Part shown: positions 33,260 to 43,637 of the stretch, piece after piece
Layout: every line of letters starts with the position of its first letter
How positions within the stretch are numbered: position 1 is the first letter of the stretch
Assembly (NCBI GenBank): GCA_025766275.1
Contig: JAFKAC010000010.1
Location: 1,736,001-1,800,000 of the forward strand
Source: Lactarius indigo
Taxonomy: Eukaryota; Basidiomycota; Agaricomycetes; Russulales; Russulaceae
Direction: 5' to 3'
DNA: 64,000 nucleotides
The notes under the pieces: generated by a model
What the model was told of the DNA's origin: nothing
What the model saw: only the letters and a program-made list of their open reading frames with translations
The model's database searches: none
Translations under genes and position numbers: made by a program

Positions 33260-33833
33260 TGTAACGCCACTACAGGGGCGTTAAATACGACCTGTATTGG
33301 GTTAGTCAATCGAATGGGAGTACGAGCTCAGAGGCTCAACTTCAGAGTGAATGGTGCACAAGGATCACAAGGACTCAAGTCACTTGGATTGTAGAGGAAG
33401 GCTAAGACACAAAGGTCTAGCAAAGGCGGAGGTCGCGAGACACAGAGGTGTTCTGTCTTAGACGAGTGTAGTATTACACAAGAAGTCTAGTCTACCATAC
33501 AAGCTAGATATGACTAGGTTTAAATAGATGATGGCCAGTATGGCGACTACAAACAGATGGCACCATCGCCAGTCTCGGAACAAGGGATAGGATATAAAGA
33601 GAACAAAGGGGACGTCGTACTGGGAATAAAGGCGAATCATGTGGGATCGCGCGTGATTAAGAACACAACGGAAACGAGCACATGTCGAACTCTATCAGAA
33701 GGGAACATTGATAAGTAGGGTGCGCGATAGGAGTTGGGTAATTGTAAGGTCCGTGTAATCGTACAGGGCTCGTATAGTGTAGGGAAAGGGAATAGCAACA
33801 TGTGAAAGAACGAGTCCCAGGAAAATCGTAACA
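33260..33833 (-). repeat. 3' LTR of element F
   Basis: 574 bp, TGTAAC..GTAACA on +. Differences from the 5' copy are mostly CpG-type with a few others (for example GTTAAA versus GTTGGA near the start). Confidence 0.93.
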
Positions 33834-33843
33834 TTACCCCCCC

Positions 33844-35390
33844 GTCTTGGCCTGAAGATGCCTCGACTTCAGGACTCTGGGTCGACAAGGTCATAGATGT
33901 CGGCATTGAGGTTGTTCTCCGGCCACGGAGAGACGTCGAGTCGACAGTAGTGGGTTTTGAGGAAGAAGAGGGGTCCGTGCCTTCCACACTTGCGACACAT
34001 TTCATATTGCGGGCATCAGATCTCGTCATGGTCAGCGTTAGTGCAGAAGCACCGCCCACACCACCTCCCTTGAGTTGCGGTGGCGATCGTTGGAGGTTCC
34101 GGGACGGTGAAGGAAGTGGACGCTTCGGTGTTCACTGCCTGCCAGATGCGTTCGTCCACTTGGAAGGTGGTGATGACTTCTGCGACCATTCCCATGCGAC
34201 GAAAGATGCACCTATAGGACTGGTGTTCTTGACTTTGGCAGTGTCGACAGGCCGGTCGCGGCCTGGTGGGGCATTAGGTCCACCGTAAGTCGGTCCGACC
34301 ACAGTTTGCATGCATCTTCCTCTAGCTTTTCACACTTTTCGTCGATTTCCTTGAGTGCGAGAAGCCCGGTGCGCAGCCTAGTGACTTCGGCTGTGAGGCA
34401 TGGGGAGTTAAGCTCGATGAGGGTTTCATCCAAGGTGCAGGCGCAAATGTCGTGGGGGTCGAAGAACTGCAGTTGCTCAGCTGTGAAGGGGGGCGCCGAG
34501 ACATTAGGCCTCAGTGATGAGAGATAGACTGTCTCTCTGTAGTGTGGTTGCCTAGCGCCCATCGTTCCTACTACCTCGGTGAATCCCTTGTGATAGTAAA
34601 TGTACTTCACAGTGTTAGATCCACCGTCAGGTAGCGGGATTTGTAGGGGGTAGAATTTCAGGGTGCCTGGTATGTTTGGGAAGAAGGGGGCACCAGGGTT
34701 GTCGGTGTCTTCAGGGGGGGAGTCAGGTCGGTTGTAATCAATGGGTGTGTGGATGCGGAAGGGGGTGAAGGGCTCGAGTGGTGGTGGCGGGGTAGAGGGT
34801 GAAGAGGAAGGTGGTGAAGGTGCGGATGGTTCGGGCGGGGGAGTGTGTGAATGTTGCAGAGGAGGTGTGGGGGAATATTGTCCCTCTTCTGGTGTTGATG
34901 GGGTAAGTTCTCCAGGTTCTCGTTCTGAGGTTCAGGATGTTATGGGGATGGTGTCAATGGCTGCGGTGAGCTGGGGAGATGGTGGTGGTGATAGTTGAGG
35001 GACATCTGAAAGGTCGATGGTGACAATCCCTTGCTTGAGGGCGGCTTCAAGTTGTGGATTGCTGAGAACATGAACGAGGGTAGTGTCGGAGGTTGGTGTG
35101 TTGGACATTGCGAGACTGGGGGGGACTCTTAGGGTGGTTGAGCTCTCCTTTTATATTGTTCATCCAGCCCCTTTGGCGGATGGGTATTGTCTGTAGTAAT
35201 CCTTGATGACATCTGCGGCATGGGTCATGTTAGTTGCAGGTTCCCACGTGTTGTCACTTGGTGGGAATCCTTTCCACTTTACTAGGTAGTGGAGTTTGCA
35301 CCCTCTCCCTCGTTCCTGGGCATCTTCGATCCGCTCTACTTCGTATTCTTCTTCTCCTCCAATAAGGTCAGGTGGAGGTCAGGAATAGTT
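33844..35390 (-). pseudogene. chromodomain and C-terminal extension of F Pol
   Basis: On minus: the chromodomain at about 35235-35370 (EYEVER, WKGFPP). A Pro/Ser/Thr-rich stretch with TGA stops follows, then a compact block (LKFYPLQIPLPDGG near 34640). Next is a helical block with LTAEVTRLR near 34380-34400, matching B1. In another frame a C-terminal Cys/His region (33930-34060) carries two clusters: C-x2-C-x6-H-x4-C, then C-x5-C-x2-C-x2-H followed by H-x-C. A frameshift separates the helical part from the zinc-like part. It corresponds to the knuckle end of element C. Confidence 0.75.
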
Positions 35391-38300
35391 TATGCCATGC
35401 ATCTCCGTCGCCTTGTATGGTGTGAGAAGGTTTGCGTGGAATACCAGGTGGATCTTCCACGATATTGGGAGTTCTAGTTCGTAAGAAACATCTGATAGAA
35501 CTCTTGTGATTCGGAATGGCCCGTATCTTTTGGGGGCAAGTTTGCTCGTGGGGTAGAAGGTACGGAGATTCGTCCCTTCTAGCCATACTTGGTCTCCTTG
35601 TTGATAGGGTGTGAATCCCTTCTTTCCCCATTGGGCCATAAGACGTTGTGCATGGTTGATGCTGTCTTGCACGTGTTGTCTAAGTATCAACAGATCTTCC
35701 AATCATTGGTCCACTGTTGGGTTACTTGACGGTTCAGGTGTCCACATTGTCCACGGTTCCCACCCCATGATGAGTGAGAACGGGGAGTGTTTGGTTGTGG
35801 CATTCGTCCACGAGTTGTGCACAAATTGTGCCATAGGTAACAGTTCTGCCCAGTTGTCTTGCCGGAGGTTACACCAATGCTGTAAATATTGCTCTAGCCA
35901 TTGGTTGGTGCGCTCCGATTGTCCATCTGTTTGAGGGTGGTACGTGGATGAAACATTTTGCTGTATTCCCAGGGTTTTGCACAATTGTCTTGTAAAGGTG
36001 GAGGCAAATCTGGGGTCTCAGTCAGATATGATCTTTCGGGGTAGGCCATAGTGGGGGTATACGTGTTGGAGATAGAGTTTGGCCACTCCTTCCGATGTTA
36101 TGGTTTCATTACAGGGGATGAATATTGCTGCCTTTGAGCAATCGTGGTTGGTGATAGTGAGGATTGAGTCAAATCCATTCGATTCCGGGAGTTTGACTAT
36201 GAAGTCCATTGCTACTACCTCAAAGGGTTCGGCTGATGGGTCTGTGGTGATGGGGAATAAATGTGGTTTTTGTCGATGGGAGTTGATTTTGTTACTTTGG
36301 CATGTGGCGCATCCTTTGATGTATGCTTCCACGTCCTTTCGCATGTTTGGCCACCAGAAGTCGTGTCATACTAGTTCCAGGGTGTTTGCAATTCCTGGAT
36401 GCCCTGCGCTTGGGGTATCATGGAAAAAGGTGATTACCCCCCACTTAAGATCGTTGTTTCCCACAACAACGAGGGCGTCACCTTTCCACCATAAGCCGTC
36501 GTGTCTTTTCAGGTTGTGGGGTTCGACCCATGGGAGTACTGTGGATTCTTCCATTTTTTGGGTAATCTGAGTCCATATGTCCATATCGTGCATAGACATT
36601 TGGGTGACTCTTAGGAATACCTCTTCTGGTAGTACCGTAACATGGTCGTTATCTGTCGTTCCGTCATCGTAATCAGGGCGTCTTGATAAGGAGTCCGCTT
36701 GGGTGTTTTTGGTTCCAGGAATGTGTTTGAGTATGAAATTGTACTCGGAGAGTTCCTGGAATTCTCGCGCCACTCGTTGACTGATTTTCCTTGGTTCCTT
36801 CCAATATTGGAGGTTGGCGTGATCTGTGTGAATGGTTATCAGGTGGGGTGAACCAATGAGATATGTGCGCCACGTTTGTAGGGCTTTGACGATGGCCAGC
36901 AATTCCCTGTCATAAATGTCATAGTTACGCTCCGTTTCGGTTAGTGATTCTGAATAGAACACTACTGGGTGTAGCTTCTGGTCTTCCCCCTTTTGGTTTA
37001 ATACTGCTCCTAGGGCGTAACTTGAGGCGTCGACTTCTATTTCGAAGGGTTGATCCAGTTTCGGGAACAAGAGTACTGGTTCGGAGCTGATTCGTTCCTT
37101 GATGGTATCGAATGCTTCTTGTCTGACGTCCATCCATTCCCAAGGGGTATCTTTCTTTGTAAGATCATGGAGTGGTCTTGCTATTGTGGAAAATCCCCTT
37201 ATGAAGCATCGGTAAAAGTTGCAAAATCCCAAGAAGGCCTGTACTTCCTTTAGTGATTTTGGCACTTTCCAGTCTCGTACCCCTTGTACCTTGACTGGGT
37301 CCATTCATAATTTGCCGTATCCGATAATTAGTCCCAAATATTCCACTTCGTAGACCTCGAACACGCATTTTTCCGGTTTAATGTATAAGTCATGTTCACC
37401 GCAGAGGTCTAGGACCTGGTGTAGTACTTGTCTATGGTGGGTGTGATTGTCTGCTGTTGCAATTAGGATATCGTCCATGTAAACGATGACTTCGCCTGTC
37501 AGTACCAACTCTTGGAAAATGGTGTCCATCATCGTTTGGAATGTGCTGGGAGAATTGGTGAGGCCAAAGAACATAACGTGGGGTTCGAACAGTCCTTGGT
37601 TCGTCTTGAACGCCACCTTCCATTCATCTCCTTGTTTGATTCGGACATTGTTGTATCCCCATCTAATATCGAGTTTGGAGTAGAGCCGTGCTTCTTGGAT
37701 CTTATCGATAAGTTCGGGGATTAGGGGGAGTGGGTAGTGGTTCTTTACAGTGAGTTCATTGAGGCGACGATAGTCCTGTACTGGACGCAGTTTCCCATCT
37801 TTCTTTTTGATGAAGAAGAAAGGGGATGCATAGGGGGATTTTGACGGTTGAATGTACTTCTTGTTCAAATGTTCGGTTACAAATTCCGTTAATTTTTCTG
37901 TTTCAGGAAGCGTAAGTGGGTATACTTTGCAGTCCATCGTTTCTGGGGCATTTGGGACAAGATCGATGGCGTGATCCCATGGTCGCGATGGGGGGAAACG
38001 TTGGGATGCTTCTTTACTAAAAACCTTCTGATGTCTTCGGTATTCTTTGGGGATCATTTCCTCGAAGGTTTTCTGAGGTTTCTTTGCAGCTTCCTGTTGT
38101 GCCAGTTCTGATGCTGTTGTTGTTTTTCATAGTTGGGTGTGGGGATCGTCTTTGCTTTCCAGTCGTTCCCAAGCTAATTCGTCCAGTTGATACGTCTCCA
38201 ACGCCTTAATAGTGGCTTCTAAAGGTGTGGCTTCATCAGACAAGTTTAGGCTGGTGATTACCACCAGTTGGAATTCTTCGTCAATGGTGGCATCCCGCCA

Positions 38301-38699
38301 ATGGAATTTTGGTTCGAAGGCTGTGAACCAAGGGTATCCGAGTATGACTTTGTCGTTTCCTAGGTCGGTGATAAGGAACCTAAGGTTTTGGGTCCTCCCT
38401 CCTGTTTTGACCATGAGGTCGGTAAACGAGGTGATTTCTCCCCCTTGATTATGGGTTCTGTCTACATTCCATATCTTGATGGGGCGTTCGGTAGCCAGCC
38501 AGGTGATTTTTAACCATTTCAGGAGATTTGCGCTTATGAAGTTATCGGTTGCGCCAGAATCAATGAGGACATTTCATTCAGCCGTCGCATGAGCAGATTT
38601 GAAAAGAACTGGAATTCGCATCAATCGAAATCTGCTATTGTGCACGCTAAGTTTTAATGCTCTAGCCCAGGCCACCGGGTTCAAGCGTTCAGAAAATCC
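35390..38699 (-). pseudogene. Pol of element F (PR-RT-RNH-IN)
   Basis: From the -1 site (38693-38699) the frame reads a GFSERLNP-type start as in B1 and G. The protease DSGAT follows near 38565 with a TGA just before it. RT (38057-37305) has an intact YMDD near 37473, RNase H lies at about 37300-36660, the zinc block near 36350 (YWWP-like FWWP), and the integrase core near 36205-35900. TGA stops replace Arg at about 38128, 37304, 36365 and 36017. Otherwise well preserved. Non-functional. Confidence 0.9.
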
Positions 38700-40273
38700 T
38701 TCTTCTGGCCAAATAATTTGTCCACCATTAATTCTTGTACTTCTGGGGTTTGAGCGAACAGCGCCGCTACTTGGGCATCCGCCTGTTCCTCATTAGAGAG
38801 GGGGTGCGACGCAGTCATGGAAATAGTGGCGGTTGTAGGAGTACCAGTCGTGGGAGTCGCGGTTTCGGTTGTCTTGATAGTGGTGGGCTTTTGAGGGCAG
38901 TTACGAGAAATGTGCCCCTGACCTCAGCAACAGAAGCACCTTCCTTCTTTCTGCAGTTGCAGTTTTTCGGTGTCCATTAGGGCAGCTCATGCTCTAGTGC
39001 AACTGACGTCCATTGCATTAGGGTCTCAGTTTTTGTTTAACGCCGATAACCACTGGTCTCGGGACGCTCCTCCCCATTTGTTGTTACCTCCTTTTGTAAG
39101 TTTGTCTTTTAAAAGAAGGTATTCGGCTTGCTGCAGTGTTACGGCTGCCTTCCAGTTGTCCCACGTAATTGGATGATGGAATTTGATTGCGTTTACAACA
39201 AGGGCATTGGGGAGTCCCTTTTGGAAGATTTCTAGTGTGGTGGCTTCGTCTTTATTATACCCTGCCTTATTAGCGAGGTTTGCGAATTTGGCGATGTATG
39301 TGTCAATGTCTTCCTTTTCCATTCTCAGATTTTGAATGGAGTGCCGGGCTTTCTGTTGTTGTGTGGTATTGGTGTAGGCTTGGATGAATCGTGCCTTGAT
39401 AGTGTCCCAAAGGTTTTCTTCGTTTAGGGCCACTCCTGCTAATAGTTGGGCGACAAGCCATTGAATTTGTTCTTTGACCCAGTCATCGACAAGGGGACCT
39501 CAAATATAGGAAAGGAGGGTCATTGTGTGGGAATATGGGACCACCAACTGTTGCACGGTGGGGTTCATTCCTCAATAGAGGGAGAAGGCGTTGAGAAACG
39601 CCTGACTTGATTCCCGATCTCCTGTAAACTCTGGCGGGGCGTTTCCTCCAAGTCTCCCATTGAGGGGTCCTGGGGCTGTGCCTCCACCTCCAGGCGCACT
39701 GCCTGCATGATGGCTTCCTGGGCCTCCCGGAGGGCCGCTTCCGCCTGCCAATGCACTTCCTCCCATAGGATGTCCTCCACCACCTGGAGCAGCTGCAGAG
39801 GAGGACGCTCCTCCACTGGGTTGGCCGCTTCCTGATTGGGTGAGGGTGGTTGCGAGTTGGGTTGTGGACATGTCAGCATACAATGCGAAGTCGACTGGTC
39901 TAGTAATGGTAGGTGTGAGGGTGGGGTTTAGGTTTTCGCTATCTGAGTTGGGTTCTGCAATGTCAGAGTCGATGTCAATGCCTTGTACTTGGGTTTTTCC
40001 TGGTCCGAGTCCAAGGGATGCGGGTACCGGTTTGATTGAGTACCAAGAGTTCTTTTTGTCTGAATAGGCAACGTAGGCCCAGACGTGTTGATCTTCGATG
40101 TATTTGATGGGTTCGTAGGTGTTTTTGTCGGGGTCGAAGACGTAGTAGCCTGTGTCGTGAGGAGTGTTCCTCCAAGTGGCCATTCCCTTGATCGAGGATC
40201 GGAGGTCGTTGTCGGTGTGCCATTCCAGGTACTCCTGGACAAACTTGGTTCGGCTTCGGCTGGTGAGAGCCAC
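38681..40273 (-). pseudogene. Gag of element F
   Basis: Opens at GTG (40273) in CACACCGTGGCT, as in A and B. It carries the N-terminal Tyr/Trp module, a Gly/Ser/Pro linker (about 39640-39850), a capsid-like domain (39020-39600) and a CCHC knuckle near 38890-38940 with a TGA inside it. At least five in-frame TGA stops (near 39574, 39500, 39027, 38988 and 38925). It ends DFLNA at 38681, overlapping pol by -1 through GGATTTT. Confidence 0.85.
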
Positions 40274-40283
40274 GGTGTGAGAG

Positions 40284-40294
40284 AGACTAGACTT
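40284..40294 (-). promoter_or_regulatory. self-priming PBS of F
   Basis: On + AGACTAGACTT, 2 nt from the 5' LTR, is the reverse complement of 54769-54779 in that LTR. The LTR segment lies about 26 nt downstream (minus) of TATTTAAA (+ 54805-54812). Confidence 0.8.
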
Positions 40295-40370
40295 AATGTA
40301 ACGCCACTACAGGGGCGTTGGATACGACCTGTATTGGGTTAGTCAATCGAACGGGAGTACGAGCTCAGAG

Positions 40371-40939
40371 TGTCACATTTTAACTCTTGTACCACGGTAT
40401 GCGACTAAGAACCCTTACTGTACTGGTTGTCACTACGGCTGTAAGGTATATTAGTGACGGACTTATCTACGACGCTTGGTGATACGGTAGCACGATAGGA
40501 GATACGGTACTGATAGCTGACTGAGGATGGACGCCATGAATACTAGTACTAGTAGTACTAGGATTTGAGTTACTTACGCGATACGTTGGACGCTTACTTA
40601 CGATGACTCACAGCAGCGCTTGAAAGCCTGCTAAGCTTGTATTTAAACTGCCTTGTGAAGACCAAGAAACGCCATCTTGGTCTTCTTGAATCGTCATTTC
40701 TTGTTTCCTTTCTTTCTTAGCCTTCATCTCAGATAGTTGCTCGACTCCGCTCGCAACTCAGATCTTCGACTTGTTGGTATACCTCCGCATATTTACCACC
40801 ACCTAAGCTTGGACCTCCGTGTCTTCAAGTCAGCAGGAAGCTTGGACCTTCGCGTCTTCAAGCCAAGAGGACCGTCATATCACTAAGTTGTTACCGCTAC
40901 CCCGTGCTCAAGTCGAGCTCACGCTGTGACGGCGTTACA
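40371..40939 (+). repeat. 5' LTR of B2
   Basis: 569 bp. TATTTAAA at 40640-40647, predicted RNA start at 40674. Its U5 contains a segment ending in CTTCAAG that appears twice (near 40807 and 40841), which B1 has once. Confidence 0.93.
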
Positions 40940-40941
40940 TT

Positions 40942-40952
40942 AAGACCAAGAT
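40942..40952 (+). promoter_or_regulatory. self-priming PBS of B2
   Basis: AAGACCAAGAT, the reverse complement of 40674-40684 in the LTR. Confidence 0.82.
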
Positions 40953-40958
40953 ACCATC

Positions 40959-42240
40959 GTGGCCGTAACAACAAGAGATCAGTGGACAAGTTTTCGTCCC
41001 TATTCACTCCCAAGGAGGGGAGAACGAAACGTCCCCACTTGCTTTCTACAAGCTGCTAGTTGGAGGGACAGACAAGAAGAAACCGGATATTTTGTGGAGT
41101 TCAACAGACCCAGCAGGTTCCGCCCAGTTGAGTTCAACTTCGACCATTTGTGTTGGGTGGAGGTTACGTGGAATCCAATAGAATCCCAGTGGGACGCAGT
41201 ACGACCGGCAGGACCCCGATATCGCTGCGATATCGACGCGCGAGAGCTCAACAGTAGAGCCGACTGGGGCCCCATCGACGGACAAGTAAGAGAACACTCT
41301 ACTGGAGAAGTAGTGTCGGAAGAAGAAGAAGAAGAAGAAGAGAACGAAGGGCGAGAACCCGATCAAACAGAAACCAGCGGAGGGGCAATACAAGATCTTC
41401 TCCTCGAACAAGCTGAGTCCGCCCACATTACAGAACCAGAACCCATTCACATTCGATCGCCAGCCATTATGGCCACTATCACTCGAGCAATGGAAGAAGT
41501 GGCGCTTGAAGAATCGCACGCCATACAAACAGAAGCAAGAGAAATACTCATGCCTATCAACCCAGAAACCGGGAGACGAATGACGGCAGACGATGCCGCG
41601 ATATTTCAAGCAATAGGGTCCGACAGAGGAGACCCACCATCAGGACGACCCATCACATTAGAACTACCCCCGGGAATCGGCGGACCCAGTGGAGATCCAC
41701 CACCACCGCCGGGAGGGGGAGTCCCTTTCGACCTACGAAGAACCGAGCCACCGCGAGGACCGCCTAGTGGACCGCCAGGAGGTGGAGGCGGGGGTGGAGG
41801 CGGAGGAGGAGACACCGGTGGAGGGGGAGGAGGACATCATAATGAGAAACTCACCGGCGAGCCACCCTCCATTTTTGATGGGGACAGACTAAAAATAGAC
41901 CAATTCCTGACGCAGTGGCATGTCTATTGGGGCATGAACTTGGACGCCCCCATTATGCAAAATGACTACAGGAGATGCCTCCTGTTCCTGTCCTACATCA
42001 AAGGCGGAGCTGTCAGCGAATGGGTACTATCCTTCCTTAATTGGCTCAATCGACAGATACAACGAGGGATCAGTCCCTACACCCCAGCGCTTTGGGAGGC
42101 CGTTGCCAACGGCTTCAGCCAACGCTTCAAGAATACGCTAGAACGAGAACAAGCCCAGGCCATACTACAAAAAGGTTTTAAGATGGCAGGAGAAGACATT
42201 GACAAGTACATCAATGATTTTGAACAGCTCGCCTGAAAGG
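40959..42240 (+). pseudogene. Gag of B2, 5' part
   Basis: Close homologue of B1 Gag opening at GTG (40959). As in B1, there is no ATG in any frame from 40674 to 41469, where the first ATG is in frame. It carries the N-terminal module, poly-Glu, Gly-rich linker and the first part of the capsid. TGA at 42234-42236 aligns with an Arg codon of B1. Copia D then interrupts at 42241. The reading resumes at 48596. Confidence 0.9.
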
Positions 42241-42856
42241 TGTTGATAAGTGACCCTTGCGCACTTAGCGGCTCACACGGACCGGACTTGCAGCATGGAC
42301 TGCTATAGATTAGATATACAGGACTTGTAGATTAGATACTTTCTGATCTGTACAATCTATTACTTATCATTGCGTCACCTATGACATCATGTACTATGAC
42401 ATCATGTAGACTACTCTGGACTTGTCATTGTACTACGTCCTTGTTCTTCCTTTAGATATATCTTTATTGTGATGTCATTATGATATCATCTTGGTCTGGA
42501 CTCTTCTTGTTCTATACGCCTTGTTCTCCATATGCACACTCCTTCGTCCTGTTGTAGAACAATGCGCTCCTTGTATTCTGTGACCTATAGTTACTTTCCT
42601 TGTATTAGTGTCACGGCTCTGTAAAGTATAAGTAGACTGCTTGTACGCCCTGGTCCACATCAGTTCTCTCACTGCTGTGTGCCAGGTATGTCTCCTTCCC
42701 TGTAATACCATTATCAGTTCTCTCACTGCTGTGTGCCAGACAACTTCTTGCTTCACTTTGCTTGCACCCCCTGTTGCTGCCTTTCAGCCACCTTTGATAT
42801 CTCGCCACAGTCTCCATTGTCACTGTGAGTATCATCTTCATGTGTGCTGTTCATCA
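42241..42856 (+). repeat. 5' LTR of copia D
   Basis: 616 bp, TGTTGA..TCATCA. A 25-bp segment occurs twice, 54 bp apart (42661-42685 and 42715-42739); older solo copies have it once. AAGTATAAGTAG near 42625 is a likely TATA region. Confidence 0.95.
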
Positions 42857-43637
42857 GGTTATGGGCCCTGGTGCCCTAGCCACTCCACTTGGCTGGTCAC
42901 TGTCTTCCTAGGAGGACACACCAGGCTAAGGTCTGTCTGGGGCCTTACCAGCCTTGCCCAAGGCAGAGAGCAGTGGGGCGCCACTTGTCTCTGCTGAGGA
43001 ACCTCCTGTGTATGTACTGCCCAGTAGTCCTACTTTCACCCCTACTGTTTTCCTAGCCCCTGCGCTATGCGCAAGGAGACTGGGTCTGGTAGCCCCTTAA
43101 CTTCAAAATATCCAGGCGTGCATGGCCCACTGGGCTGTGTATTGTGGAGCTTAGCGCCAGCTGTCTCTGGTGCTCCACACTGGGCGCAGGATCTCCTCAC
43201 CATGGGAGTGTAAAACCTGGTTCAGGCTCTGGGGGGTGTTCACCTTATGGTGTTCTGCAACCAGATACCTGCCTTGTAGCGGCAATGGGAAAGGATTCAG
43301 TAAAGCCACTTGTGGCGATGAGGCAACCAATAGGCCGAGGAGGCTGAGGTAGACAGCCTTGGGCTCTGAAAGCATTCCCTTCACCTTCCCCCTGACGCAA
43401 ACCATTTGAGCTGTGTCTTGGACACGTCCTGGCTGGCAGCTAGCTCATGGTATGGCAAAGGGACTCTCTCAACCTGGGCCTAGCCCTTGTATCACTGGCA
43501 TACTATCAGGAGGCAGGACGCGTTAGCATTCTGGCCTTACAGAATCACAGACAGGAGTGGTACCCCCTCTACCTTTATGTCTTGCAACTATGAAGCACTG
43601 TCGCTGACTGCTCCTCGGCGACAGATAAATCATCCCA
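42857..43637 (+). promoter_or_regulatory. PBS and leader of copia D
   Basis: The leader starts GGTTATGGGCCC, which matches the known half-tRNA (initiator Met, anticodon region) PBS of Drosophila copia as I recall it. This differs from the self-priming of the gypsy elements here. The remaining 770 bp have no supported gene; the many small ORFs differ in frame. Confidence 0.7.

Noticed and set aside
30000..40273. TGA as a recoded sense codon
   Set aside because: TGA ends gag in B1 and B2 and ends both host genes, and it replaces CGA only in decayed copies. CpG deamination is enough.
42478..42841. ORFs of 76-118 aa inside the copia LTRs
   Set aside because: They are repeated exactly in each LTR, overlap in opposite strands and match no protein; LTR sequence shadows.
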